Positions 43,450-52,308 of a DNA stretch of 64,000 nt are shown here, piece by piece. Each line of letters starts with the position of its first letter. Positions within the stretch are counted from its first letter, which is position 1. A model generated the notes under the pieces. It worked only from the letters and a program-made list of their open reading frames with translations. It searched no databases and was not told the origin of the DNA. The stretch covers positions 1 to 64,000 of the forward strand of contig CALXMM010000011.1 in assembly GCA_944389475.1 (NCBI GenBank), given 5' to 3'. The DNA is from an uncultured Clostridia bacterium. Lineage in GTDB: Bacteria; Bacillota; Clostridia; TANB77; CAG-508. A program made the position numbers and the translations under genes.

Positions 43450-43478
43450 TTGTAAAAATAAAAAAATTATAGTATAAA
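43450..43478 (+). promoter_or_regulatory. Promoter of the bceR/bceS-type genes
   Basis: TTGTAA (43450-43455), 17-base spacer, TATAAA (43473-43478). Confidence 0.5.
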
Positions 43479-43504
43479 TAGATAAAAACAAAGGAATTGA
43501 TAAT

Positions 43505-44176
43505 ATGTCAAAAATATTAATTGTAGAAGATGATGAAAAATTAAGAGAAGAGTTAAAAATATTTCTAGAAAAACATGGATATGAGGCAATAATTCTAGAA
43601 AAGTTTGATAATACGATTAAAGAGATATTAAATAAAAAAGCAGATTTAGTGCTATTAGATATCAATTTACCATATATGGATGGTGAATATATATGTAAAG
43701 AAGTTAGAAAAATTTCAAATGTTCCAATTATGATAATAACTAGTAGAGATAATGAACTAGATGAACTCTTAAGTATAAATAATGGAGCTGACCAATATAT
43801 TACGAAACCTTTTAATATTCAAATTTTACTTGCTAAAATAGAAAGATTATTAAAAAGAAGTGAAAACGGAAAAGTAAATCAAAATAAAATTGATTGTGGA
43901 GAATTTGTTTTAGATATTTCTAAAGGGATAGTAGAAAGAGAAAATAAAAATATTGAACTTACAAAAAATGAATTGAAAATCTTACATTTTCTTGTTTTAA
44001 ATAAAGGTGTAATTGTGTCTAGAAATGATATAATGGATTATTTATGGGATAGTGAGAGTTTTGTTGATGATAATACTCTTACTGTTAATATGAGGAGATT
44101 AAGAACTAAATTAGAGGAGATTGGTTTAAAGGATGTTATAGAGACAAAAAGAGGATTGGGGTATATTTTAAAATGA
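43505..44176 (+). CDS. BceR-like response regulator (OmpR family)
   Basis: 223 residues. Receiver domain: DDEKLREE (acidic pair), phosphorylation Asp in LVLLDINLPYMDG (about residue 52), and the conserved Lys in ITKPFN. The C-terminal winged helix (about 130-223) has the OmpR pattern: NELKILHFLVLNKGVIVSRNDI, TVNMRRLRTKLEE and ETKRGLGYIL. It overlaps the histidine kinase gene by four bases. Neighbouring ABC-transporter genes point to antimicrobial-peptide sensing. Confidence 0.9.
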   Translation: MSKILIVEDDEKLREELKIFLEKHGYEAIILEKFDNTIKEILNKKADLVLLDINLPYMDGEYICKEVRKISNVPIMIITSRDNELDELLSINNGADQYITKPFNIQILLAKIERLLKRSENGKVNQNKIDCGEFVLDISKGIVERENKNIELTKNELKILHFLVLNKGVIVSRNDIMDYLWDSESFVDDNTLTVNMRRLRTKLEEIGLKDVIETKRGLGYILK

Positions 44177-45189
44177 AATTTCGAAATTATTTAAAAGATA
44201 AAATATTATATATTATATTATTAATAGTTGCAATTGCAACTATAGAAATTCTTCTAATTCCATATATAATGCCAGTTTATATAAAAATATATGTAGCAAT
44301 AGCTATATTTATAGCTTTTGGAATAGCATTTTTAATAGAATATTATTCTAAGAAAAATTATTATCAAACAATAAATAGTAGAGTAAAAGAATTACAAGAA
44401 GAATATTTAATTACAGAAGTTTTACCTCAAGCGAATTTTTTGGAAGGCAAAATTTTAGAGGAAATAATTAAAGATATAGGAAAGTCAATGCTTGAGAATG
44501 TAAATAAATATAAATATTTGCAAGAAGATTATAAAGAATATATAGAATTATGGATACATGAAATCAAGATACCAATTGCAACGAGTAAGATGATAGTGGA
44601 GAACAATAAAAATGAGGTAACAGAAAGTATTGATGAAGAATTAGATAAAATAGAAAATTACACTGAACAAGCTCTATTTTATGCTAGGAGTAATGCTGTA
44701 GAAAAAGATTATCTTATTCGAAAAATAAATTTAAAAGAAATAGTTAATGCTAGTATATTAAAAAATAAGATGCAGTTGATACAAAATAAGATTTCAATTA
44801 ATACAAATAGTATAGATAAAATAGTTTATACGGATAGCAAATGGTGTATTTTTATTTTGAATCAAATTATTCAAAATTCAATAAAATATTCAAAAGAACA
44901 AAATAAAAAAATAGATATTTATGCCGAAGAGAAAAAAGAAAAGATTATTTTAAAAGTAAAGGATAATGGGATTGGAATTAATCAGAGTGAGATTTCAAGA
45001 GTTTTTGAAAAAGGTTTTACGGGTTCTAATGGAAGAATAAATGGAAAGAAATCAACTGGAATAGGCCTATATTTATGTAAAAAATTGTGTGATAAATTAG
45101 GAATGGGATTAGAATTAAAATCTAAAAAAGATGTTGGAACAGAAGTAGAATTAATATTTCCGGTGGGAAGTTATAATAAATTGAAATAA
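44173..45189 (+). CDS. BceS-like intramembrane-sensing histidine kinase
   Basis: 338 residues. Two N-terminal transmembrane helices (about 10-30, 38-56) with a very short extracytoplasmic loop, as in BceS kinases. The dimerisation His is in LWIHEIKIPIATSK (about 125). ATPase boxes: N box LNQIIQNSIKYS, G1 DNGIGI, F box and G2 TGIGLYLCKKLC. Such kinases sense peptides through the partner transporter BceAB, which is encoded next. Confidence 0.9.
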   Translation: MKFRNYLKDKILYIILLIVAIATIEILLIPYIMPVYIKIYVAIAIFIAFGIAFLIEYYSKKNYYQTINSRVKELQEEYLITEVLPQANFLEGKILEEIIKDIGKSMLENVNKYKYLQEDYKEYIELWIHEIKIPIATSKMIVENNKNEVTESIDEELDKIENYTEQALFYARSNAVEKDYLIRKINLKEIVNASILKNKMQLIQNKISINTNSIDKIVYTDSKWCIFILNQIIQNSIKYSKEQNKKIDIYAEEKKEKIILKVKDNGIGINQSEISRVFEKGFTGSNGRINGKKSTGIGLYLCKKLCDKLGMGLELKSKKDVGTEVELIFPVGSYNKLK

Positions 45190-45211
45190 ATACATAATAT
45201 AAACAATGGTA

Positions 45212-45247
45212 AATGGCGCAATTACAAAAGTTGCGCTATTTTTTAAA
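45212..45247 (+). terminator. Terminator after the histidine kinase gene
   Basis: GCGCAA (45216-45221) pairs with TTGCGC (45231-45236), followed by TATTTTTT. Confidence 0.7.
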
Positions 45248-45248
45248 C

Positions 45249-45264
45249 CTTACAAAATTGTAAG
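45249..45264 (+). promoter_or_regulatory. Probable response-regulator operator upstream of bceA
   Basis: CTTACAAAATTGTAAG is a perfect inverted repeat (CTTACAA/TTGTAAG). A related TTATGTAAGAT and ACAATTGTATG follow downstream (about 45267-45290). This resembles inverted repeats recognised by BceR-type regulators. Confidence 0.6.
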
Positions 45265-45284
45265 ATTTATGTAAGATAAAACAA

Positions 45285-45312
45285 TTGTATGAAAAATAAA
45301 AGATAGTATAAT
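45285..45312 (+). promoter_or_regulatory. Promoter of the bceA/bceB-type genes
   Basis: TTGTAT (45285-45290), 16-base spacer, TATAAT (45307-45312), 21 bases after the inverted repeat. Confidence 0.6.
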
Positions 45313-45379
45313 AAGATTAACATATAAAATTAATATTGGTTTCGAAACTACATAACAACTTAATGGAAGGAGTTTTATA

Positions 45380-46147
45380 ATGGAAAAGGTTTTAGAGGTA
45401 AAGAATATTGAAAAATACTATGGAAATAAATCAAATTTAACCAAAGCAATAGATAATATAAGTTTTAATGTTGAAAAAGGTGAATTTGTTGGTATAATGG
45501 GAGCTTCTGGTTCTGGAAAAACAACACTTTTAAATTGCATATCAACAATAGATAGAGTAACAGCCGGTAAAATAATAATAAATAATCAAGATATTACTAA
45601 GCTAAAAGGCAATCAGTTAAATAAATTTAGGCGAGAGGAATTAGGTTTTATTTTTCAAGATTTCAATTTGTTAGATACATTAACTGCATTCGAAAATATA
45701 GCACTAGCACTTACAATACAAAGAGTAAAGCCAAAATTGATAGAAGAAAGAGTAAATGAAGTTGCAAAAAAATTAAATATAGTTGATATATTAAATAAGT
45801 ATCCATATCAAATTTCTGGAGGACAAAAGCAAAGAGTGGCTTCAGCAAGAGCTATAATAACAAATCCAAAATTGGTTTTAGCTGATGAGCCAACAGGTGC
45901 TTTGGACAGTAAGTCTGCAAGACAATTATTAGAAAGTTTTGAAGATTTAAATAAAAACTTAAATGCGACTATTTTGCTAGTTACTCATGATTCATTTACT
46001 GCTAGTTATGCAGATAGAATTTTGTTTATTAAGGATGGCAAACTTTTTAATGAAATTGTAAAGGGAGAGGATACGAGAAAGCAGTTCTTTGAAAAGATAA
46101 TAGAAGTTCAAACCTTATTAGGAGGTGAACTTGGAGATGTTATTTAA
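45380..46147 (+). CDS. BceA-like ABC-transporter ATPase
   Basis: 255 residues. Walker A GASGSGKTTLLN (about 40-51), signature ISGGQKQRVASARAI (about 140-154) and Walker B LVLADEPTGALDS. Pairs with the large permease that starts within its end (overlap 11 bases). Together they resemble the BceAB/VraDE-type peptide-resistance transporter. GGAAGGAG before the ATG. Located directly behind a response-regulator operator and promoter. Confidence 0.93.
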   Translation: MEKVLEVKNIEKYYGNKSNLTKAIDNISFNVEKGEFVGIMGASGSGKTTLLNCISTIDRVTAGKIIINNQDITKLKGNQLNKFRREELGFIFQDFNLLDTLTAFENIALALTIQRVKPKLIEERVNEVAKKLNIVDILNKYPYQISGGQKQRVASARAIITNPKLVLADEPTGALDSKSARQLLESFEDLNKNLNATILLVTHDSFTASYADRILFIKDGKLFNEIVKGEDTRKQFFEKIIEVQTLLGGELGDVI

Positions 46148-48200
46148 ATTAGCTTTTAAAAATATGAGAAAAACAATTAAGGATTTTGCAATTTATTTTT
46201 TAACTTTGGTCCTAGGTGTTGCAATATTTTATATGTTCAATTCCTTAGATAGTCAAGAAGCAATGCTCCAAGTTTCTAGTTCGACCAGAGAATTAATAAA
46301 ATTGATGATAACTATGCTTGGATTTGTTTCTGTTTTCGTTGCTATAATTTTAGGACTTTTAATTGTGTATGCGAATAATTTTTTAATCAACAGAAGAAAA
46401 AAAGAGTTTGGAATATATATGGTTTTAGGAATGGGAAAAGGACAAATTTCTAAGATTCTTTTATTAGAAACACTTTTTGTTGGATTAATATCTCTAATTG
46501 TTGGCTTAATTTTAGGAGTTTTTGCATCACAGTTTATGTCAATATTAGTTGGAAAATTATTCGAAGCAGATATGAGCAGATTTGAATTTGTGTTCTCTAA
46601 AAGTGCTTGTATAAAGACTTGTATATATTTTGCGGTAATGTATTTGGCAGTAATGGTGTTTAATACATTTACAATTTCAAGATATAAATTAATCAACTTA
46701 TTAAACGCATCAAGGAAAAATGAACAGATAAAAATAAAAAACTTATGGGTTTGTATATGTGTTTTTGTTTTAGGTGTGATTATGCTTGGATATGCATATT
46801 ACAAAGTAACAGGAGGAGTATCTGAGATTTCTACAGAAGAAGCTATGTTACCAATTATTGTAATAGGAATAATTAGTACAATATTAATTTTTTGGTCAGT
46901 TTCTGGATTTATTTTGAAATTGGTTCAATTAAGAAAAAGTATCTATTTTAAAGATGTTAATATGTTTGTTTTAAGACAATTACATAATAAAATAAATACG
47001 ACTGTTGTAAGTATGTCAGTTATATGTTTAATGCTATTTATGACAATAACAATACTTTCTTCATCATTATCATTAAATAATACGATGAGAAAAGATTTAG
47101 AAGAAATGACACCAGTTGATATTAATTTATATAAAACAGCAAGCTTGCCAGAAAACAACAAGTTTACAGAAGCTAGAATTGAAGATTCTAAAAAAACGCT
47201 TACTCAAACTTTAATTGATAATGGGTTTGATATGAATAAATTAAAAGATATGGTGGAAATACCGATATATGCAACTAATAATTTAACTTGGAAAGATACA
47301 TTAAAGCCGGTTTATGAAGAAGTAAGAGCACAAAATCCTACTCTTTTATATGATACTGCAGAAGAAATTGTAAAAGTATCAGATTATAATAAAATTGCTA
47401 GGCTATATAATGAACCAGAATACTATCTAAATGATGATGAATATATAATTATTTGCAATTTTGACAATATGAAAGCTATTCGAGATAAAGCTCTGCAGGC
47501 TGGTAGCACAATTAATATAAATGGTAATGAATATAAACCCAAAGTTAATGAATGTAAAAATGGTTATATAGAAATGGCAGGAAGTCATGTAAATACAGGA
47601 ATTTTTTTAGTACCGGATAATTGTAATTTAACAGAAGATATGAAAGAAGAAGCTTTTTTAGCCGCAAATTATAATGCTGATACTGATGAGGGCAAAGAAG
47701 AAATAGAAAAAATATTTACAGATGAAACAAGTTCAAAATTTTTTCAAAATTTAGAAGAAAAAGGTATTGAAATAGATGGAATGACAAAAATAGCTATTAT
47801 AGAATCAAGTTTAGGTATTTCAACAATGGTATTGTTTATTGCAATCTATTTAGGTATAATATTCTTGATAGCAAGTTCAGCAATACTTGCATTAAAGCAA
47901 TTAACAGAAAGTTCAGATAATAAGCAAAGATATAGCATTTTAAGAAAAATAGGTGCTGATGAAAAAATGATAAATGGGGCATTATTTAAACAAATAGGTG
48001 TATTTTTCTTAATGCCTTTAATATTAGCTATTATTCATTCTATATTTGGAATACAATTTGTTATGACAATGATGAGTGTTTTAGCAGATGCAAAAGAGTT
48101 ATTACCTTCAGTAATAGCTACAGTAGTAATTTTAGGAGTAGTCTATGGAGCATATTTTATAGCGACATATATAGGAAGCAAGAGCATAATAAAAGAATAG
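46137..48200 (+). CDS. BceB-like ABC-transporter permease
   Basis: 687 residues from ATG 46137 (GGAGG at 46121-46125; the GTG at 46125 is inside that site). Ten transmembrane segments are expected: pairs near the N-terminus (about 15-36, 60-80, 108-130, 150-170), about 205-260, 285-305, and three near the C-terminus (about 565-680). A large external domain lies between about 310 and 560, as usual for BceB. FtsX-like segments appear around 65 and 570-620. It moves or removes antimicrobial peptides with BceA. Confidence 0.9.
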   Translation: MLFKLAFKNMRKTIKDFAIYFLTLVLGVAIFYMFNSLDSQEAMLQVSSSTRELIKLMITMLGFVSVFVAIILGLLIVYANNFLINRRKKEFGIYMVLGMGKGQISKILLLETLFVGLISLIVGLILGVFASQFMSILVGKLFEADMSRFEFVFSKSACIKTCIYFAVMYLAVMVFNTFTISRYKLINLLNASRKNEQIKIKNLWVCICVFVLGVIMLGYAYYKVTGGVSEISTEEAMLPIIVIGIISTILIFWSVSGFILKLVQLRKSIYFKDVNMFVLRQLHNKINTTVVSMSVICLMLFMTITILSSSLSLNNTMRKDLEEMTPVDINLYKTASLPENNKFTEARIEDSKKTLTQTLIDNGFDMNKLKDMVEIPIYATNNLTWKDTLKPVYEEVRAQNPTLLYDTAEEIVKVSDYNKIARLYNEPEYYLNDDEYIIICNFDNMKAIRDKALQAGSTININGNEYKPKVNECKNGYIEMAGSHVNTGIFLVPDNCNLTEDMKEEAFLAANYNADTDEGKEEIEKIFTDETSSKFFQNLEEKGIEIDGMTKIAIIESSLGISTMVLFIAIYLGIIFLIASSAILALKQLTESSDNKQRYSILRKIGADEKMINGALFKQIGVFFLMPLILAIIHSIFGIQFVMTMMSVLADAKELLPSVIATVVILGVVYGAYFIATYIGSKSIIKE

Positions 48201-48293
48201 TAATGGAGGAAACAGGCTTAAAACTTTGAATACTGAATTTTAATTTTTTAAGTAGCGAAAAGGGACTGTCGAATAAGGAAGAAGGTGGCAATT

Positions 48294-48977
48294 GTGAAAA
48301 AAATAATATTTGTAATAATCTTAATTTTATTAAGTTTTGGAGCTATTTTCATTGGTAAAGGTTATAATATGTATAAAGAAGCAATAGAAAAAGAGCCATT
48401 AGAGCAAAAGGTTGAAGAAATTCAATCAAAAAAGAATTATACAAAGCTTTCAGAATTGCCACAAACATATATTAATGCTGTGATATCAGTTGAAGACCAT
48501 AGATTTTATAAACATGGTGGAATTGATTTAATTGCAATTGGACGAGCTATTGTAAATGACATTAAAGCAGGAGAATTAGTTGAAGGTGGAAGTACAATTA
48601 CTCAACAGATTGCAAAGAATGAGTATTTTACTCAAGAAAAGAAGTTTACAAGAAAGATTGCCGAAGTTTTTATGGCTCACGAAATAGAAAAAAATTATTC
48701 AAAAGATGAAATACTAGAATTATATATAAATACCATTTATTTTGGTAATGGATATTATAATATAAAAGATGCATCAGAAGGTTATTTTGATAAAGAACTT
48801 AATGAATTAACAGATGGAGAATGTATAATGCTTGCAGGTATACCAAATGCTCCATCTGTGTATAACCCAAAGGAGAATCCAACTCTTGCAAAAGAAAGGC
48901 AAAAGCAAGTGGCAGACAAAATGGTTGAATATGGATATTTAACAGAGGAAGAGGAAAATAAAATACTTGCAGATTAA
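48294..48977 (+). CDS. Monofunctional peptidoglycan glycosyltransferase (GT51)
   Basis: 227 residues from GTG 48294 (GAAGG upstream). N-terminal membrane anchor (about 1-20), then the GT51 motifs: AVISVEDHRFYKHGGID (catalytic Glu, about 66-82), GGSTITQQIAKN, RKIAEVFMAHEIEKNYSKDEILELYINTIYFGNG and LAGIPNAPSVYNP. There is no transpeptidase domain, so it is a monofunctional transglycosylase of about the usual length. It polymerises lipid II. Confidence 0.93.
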   Translation: MKKIIFVIILILLSFGAIFIGKGYNMYKEAIEKEPLEQKVEEIQSKKNYTKLSELPQTYINAVISVEDHRFYKHGGIDLIAIGRAIVNDIKAGELVEGGSTITQQIAKNEYFTQEKKFTRKIAEVFMAHEIEKNYSKDEILELYINTIYFGNGYYNIKDASEGYFDKELNELTDGECIMLAGIPNAPSVYNPKENPTLAKERQKQVADKMVEYGYLTEEEENKILAD

Positions 48978-49106
48978 TGAAAATAGTGCTATTATTTACA
49001 AGGAAATTTTTTTTATTTCCTTTTCACTAATTAGTGAGGAAAATCCTCTTACTTTTTAGTAAAACATTATATAACAGCAACATAAAGAGAAGAAAGAGGA
49101 ATTAGC

Positions 49107-49433
49107 ATGATAGTGAAATTTGTGCTATGGGTTATTTCTTTTGCTTTTAGCTTTCCTTTAAGCGAAATAGGAATGATCGAACAAGGCAAGATATTCTTAT
49201 GTATGCATATAATAGCATCAAGTGTATTTTTTGTTGTTGAAATTTTTATTCATATTTTAAAGAATGATTTTTCACGACCTCTTGTTTTTGATTTTGTATT
49301 TATACTAGAAATTGCTCTAACTTTGATTGCTTCATGGGGAGTATCGAAGATTTTTACTATCGATTTCTATGTTGCATACGAAATTATTACATTGGGTAAA
49401 TGCATTTGCTTTAACATAGGAAATAAAAATTAA
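49107..49433 (+). CDS. Small membrane protein
   Basis: 108 residues, AGAGGAATT before the ATG, with about three hydrophobic segments (about 3-18, 29-50, 62-80). No family is recognised. Confidence 0.55.
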   Translation: MIVKFVLWVISFAFSFPLSEIGMIEQGKIFLCMHIIASSVFFVVEIFIHILKNDFSRPLVFDFVFILEIALTLIASWGVSKIFTIDFYVAYEIITLGKCICFNIGNKN

Positions 49434-49452
49434 ATAAAAAAGAGTATTCTTT

Positions 49453-49475
49453 CCCTCGAAAGAGGGTTTTTATTT
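49453..49475 (+). terminator. Terminator with a GAAA tetraloop
   Basis: CCCTC (49453-49457), loop GAAA, GAGGG (49462-49466), then TTTTTATTTT. Confidence 0.75.
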
Positions 49476-49499
49476 TATATATTTTTTACAGGAGAAAAT

Positions 49500-50096
49500 A
49501 TGGAAGAAAATTTTATTAAAAAATTAGAAATCGATGATGAATTAAATAATGAAGAAATAAAATCTTTTTCAAAAAAAGATTTAAATATATATAGAAAAGA
49601 TATAAATTATTCCAAATTTTTATATTCAGAAATACTTAATAGTAAATTAGAAAAAGTATATTTTAAAGATGTATCTTTTGATAATTGCAATTTTTCGAAT
49701 ACTGTTTTTGAAGGCTGTAGCTTTATAGATTGTTGTTTTAAAAATTGTAAAATGACAGGCTGTAGTTTTATAGAAAATACATTTATATCAGTACAAATAA
49801 AAGATTCAAACTTGAATTATGCTAATATTTCCAATACAAGTTTTAATAATTTTAAATTAAACGATACTACTTTTACAAATTCGTATTTGCAAGATACAAG
49901 TTTAAAAAATACGAAGTTTAAAAATGTTGATTTAACAAATGCACAAATTTTTAATACAAAATTAAAAAATATAAATTTATCAAATTCAAAAATTGAGGGA
50001 TTATCTACGACTTTGGATGATATTAAAGGTGCAATAGTTAATGAGTTTCAAGTTATTGATTTAGCCTATTTGTTGCAAATTAAAATAGATAAATAG
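49500..50096 (+). CDS. Pentapeptide-repeat protein
   Basis: 198 residues. From about residue 40 to 165 the sequence follows five-residue repeats of the A(D/N)LXX type with alternating F/L centres: FDNCNFSNTVFEGCSFIDCC, then LNYANISNTSFNNFKLND, and TNAQIFNTKLKNINLSNSK. Such right-handed quadrilateral helices can mimic DNA (Qnr-like) or have other roles. AGGAG upstream. A hairpin follows at 50101. Confidence 0.85.
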   Translation: MEENFIKKLEIDDELNNEEIKSFSKKDLNIYRKDINYSKFLYSEILNSKLEKVYFKDVSFDNCNFSNTVFEGCSFIDCCFKNCKMTGCSFIENTFISVQIKDSNLNYANISNTSFNNFKLNDTTFTNSYLQDTSLKNTKFKNVDLTNAQIFNTKLKNINLSNSKIEGLSTTLDDIKGAIVNEFQVIDLAYLLQIKIDK

Positions 50097-50100
50097 AAAA

Positions 50101-50135
50101 ATCCTCCCTAGCTTAATTATAAGTATAGGGAGGAT
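50101..50135 (-). terminator. Terminator of the minus-strand 72-aa gene
   Basis: ATCCTCCCTA (50101-50110) pairs with TAGGGAGGAT (50126-50135). On the minus strand the stem is followed by TTTTTCTATTT. Confidence 0.65.
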
Positions 50136-50145
50136 AGAGTATGTC

Positions 50146-50364
50146 CTAAGATTTTATACATTTTTGTGATATTTTAATTCTTATTTCAAATACCCTTTTA
50201 ATATTTGCAGGTAAAGTATCTTCATTTAATCGCTTTTGGAATTCTTCGAGACCGCAAATTTCCATGTAGTTACGAAGATTTCGATTAGGACAAATGCTGC
50301 ATCCAGAGCAAGCATTCAAGCTATTATAAACATGCTTTACCTGATGAATTGTGTAATAAGGCAT
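50146..50364 (-). CDS. Small Cys-rich protein
   Basis: 72 residues. A cluster CSGCSICPN (about 19-27) suggests a metal or iron-sulfur site. The rest is charged (LRNYMEICGLEEFQKRLNED). AAGGAGTG precedes the start on the minus strand. No family is recognised. Confidence 0.6.
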   Translation of the reverse strand: MPYYTIHQVKHVYNSLNACSGCSICPNRNLRNYMEICGLEEFQKRLNEDTLPANIKRVFEIRIKISQKCIKS

Positions 50365-50674
50365 TTCACTCCTTTTTTGTATCGTTTGGACAAACTAATT
50401 ATAATATGAAATATATTTCATGTCAATAGAAACATGAAAAAAAATTCATATTTCTAAAATTGATATGTATTGATTTTAGTGATATTATATTTAAAATAAA
50501 TTATTTGGTTGGGAGAAAAAATGACTGAACAACAATTTATAACAATACAATTAAATGTATAATAATGAAAAACAAAATATTTAAGTATAAACTAGAGAAT
50601 TCTTTTGTATTTCCTTGAATTAAAGTGTTAAAAAGAGTATAATAAAAACGAAAAAATTAGATAGGAGTAGATAA
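50365..50674. other. Intergenic region with a possible 13-codon ORF
   Basis: 310 bases. A mini-ORF (MTEQQFITIQLNV, 50521-50562) follows TTGGGAGAAAAA, and a TTGATA/TATTAT-like promoter may precede it (about 50460-50490). It could be a remnant. The rsmE promoter lies at the right end. Confidence 0.35.
50615..50643 (+). promoter_or_regulatory. Promoter of the rsmE-yicC-gmk run
   Basis: TTGAAT (50615-50620), 17-base spacer, TATAAT (50638-50643). Confidence 0.7.
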
Positions 50675-51430
50675 ATGCCTAAATTTTTTGTCAAAACAGA
50701 AAATCTAAAAGAAAATAAAGAAATTTGGATTACGGGTGATAATGTAAACCATATAAAAAATGTCTTGAGAAAAAAAGTGGATGATAAACTTAATATTTGT
50801 AATTCAAATACGAGTATTAATTATGAATGTGTAATCAAAAGGATAGAAGAAAATAAAATTGTGTGTGAAATATTAAAAGAATTACCAAGTAAATCTGAAG
50901 CTAATTTAAATATCACCATTTTTCAGGGATTACCAAAAGCGGATAAAATGGAATTAATAATTCAAAAATGTACTGAATTAGGGGTAAAAAAAATTATTCC
51001 TGTAATTACAAAAAGAACAGTAATTAAATTAAAAGAAAAAGATAAGCAAAACAAATTGAGTAGATGGCAAAAAATAGCTGAAGTTGCTGCAAAGCAATCT
51101 GGACGAGATATAATTCCTACAATTGTCAATATAATAGATATATCAAATATAGATTTTAAAGAGTATGATAAAATTCTTGTATTATATGAAAATGAAAATA
51201 AAACAAGTATTAAAGAGGAAATAGAACAATTAAAATATATTAACAAACCGAACTTGAATATAGGAATTGTAATTGGACCCGAGGGCGGTTTTGACCAAAC
51301 TGAAATTGATAAAATAAAAATAAATGAAAATGTAGCAATAGTAACATTGGGTAAAAGAATATTAAGAACGGAAACAGTAGCATTAGTAGTAAGTGGAATA
51401 TTAATGTATGAATTGGGAGATTTAAATTAA
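50675..51430 (+). CDS. rsmE: 16S rRNA (uracil-1498-N3)-methyltransferase
   Basis: 251 residues. N-terminal PUA-like part (HIKNVLRKKVDDKLNICN), then the SPOUT fold with KADKMELIIQKCTELGVKKIIPVITKRT, RWQKIAEVAAKQSGRDIIP and the SAM knot GIVIGPEGGFDQTEID ... LGKRILRTETVAL. All are RsmE signatures. It methylates U1498 of 16S rRNA. It starts the housekeeping block behind a good promoter. Confidence 0.95.
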   Translation: MPKFFVKTENLKENKEIWITGDNVNHIKNVLRKKVDDKLNICNSNTSINYECVIKRIEENKIVCEILKELPSKSEANLNITIFQGLPKADKMELIIQKCTELGVKKIIPVITKRTVIKLKEKDKQNKLSRWQKIAEVAAKQSGRDIIPTIVNIIDISNIDFKEYDKILVLYENENKTSIKEEIEQLKYINKPNLNIGIVIGPEGGFDQTEIDKIKINENVAIVTLGKRILRTETVALVVSGILMYELGDLN

Positions 51431-51442
51431 GGAGTGTTAAAT

Positions 51443-52294
51443 ATGTCTAAAAATAAAAAAAATAAGAAAAATCAAGGTAAAAAGACAACTAATACTACAA
51501 AAGAAATAAAGCAAGAAAATAAAGTAGAAAACGAAGTTGAGACAAATAAAGCTCAAGAAGTAGATAAACAAGAAAAAATAGAAGTAAAAGAAAATAATAA
51601 AGTGGAAAATAAATCTAAAACAAATAAAGAAAAGAATAAAAACACAGTGGAGAATGCTAAGGATAAAAAACTAGAGGAAGAAAACAAAGATAAAAATGAA
51701 AATAAGAAAAAAGATGAAAAAACTAAAAAAATAGTTGCTGAAATAGAAAAAGAAAAGAAAAAAACTAAAAAGATGTCTAAGGAATATGAGAAAAAAGCAA
51801 ATAAAAATATTTTTAGAAATATTATTATAGCAATTGTAATATTGGCGTTTTGTATTTTAAAAATATTGGGATATATGAATATAAGAGAAGATATTTTTGT
51901 AGTAGATTTAAAAGTGTTTAGTATATCTATATTAATATTTTCAATAATATTGTTTGAAAGAAGTTATAAAACTATTAATCTAACATTATTTACACATGGA
52001 TTGGAAGTATTGTTTGTAGCTATTGTAACTTTATGTGAAGTATATATTTATCAATTATTTATAGATAAATTTGTAATGATTATAGCAATCGAGGCTTTAC
52101 TAATATCAGTATATTATATAATTAAATGCATTAGAATTTACAGTAAAACTAAAAAAGAATATTTACAGAGCTTAAATGATATTAGCGAGATTGTTAAAGA
52201 AGAAAAAATCATAAAAATAGAAACTCATAGAAAAAGAAACAGAAAAGAATCTAAAGAAAAAGTAGAACAAAAAAATAATAAATCTAAAAAATAA
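51443..52294 (+). CDS. Lys/Glu-rich membrane protein
   Basis: 283 residues from ATG 51443 (AAGGAG at 51429-51434). Residues 1-120 are a low-complexity, highly charged Lys/Glu/Asn segment probably forming coiled coil. Then about four transmembrane segments (about 125-145, 152-172, 182-205, 210-232) and a charged tail. No domain is recognised. It sits between rsmE and yicC, so co-transcription is likely. Confidence 0.6.
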   Translation: MSKNKKNKKNQGKKTTNTTKEIKQENKVENEVETNKAQEVDKQEKIEVKENNKVENKSKTNKEKNKNTVENAKDKKLEEENKDKNENKKKDEKTKKIVAEIEKEKKKTKKMSKEYEKKANKNIFRNIIIAIVILAFCILKILGYMNIREDIFVVDLKVFSISILIFSIILFERSYKTINLTLFTHGLEVLFVAIVTLCEVYIYQLFIDKFVMIIAIEALLISVYYIIKCIRIYSKTKKEYLQSLNDISEIVKEEKIIKIETHRKRNRKESKEKVEQKNNKSKK

Positions 52295-52308
52295 ATAGGA
52301 GAGTAAAA

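Noticed and set aside
46125..46136. GTG 46125 as the BceB start
   Set aside because: It overlaps the GGAGG that serves ATG 46137.
46253..46696. 147-codon minus-strand frame inside the BceB-like gene
   Set aside because: Antisense to transmembrane segments, with no plausible product.
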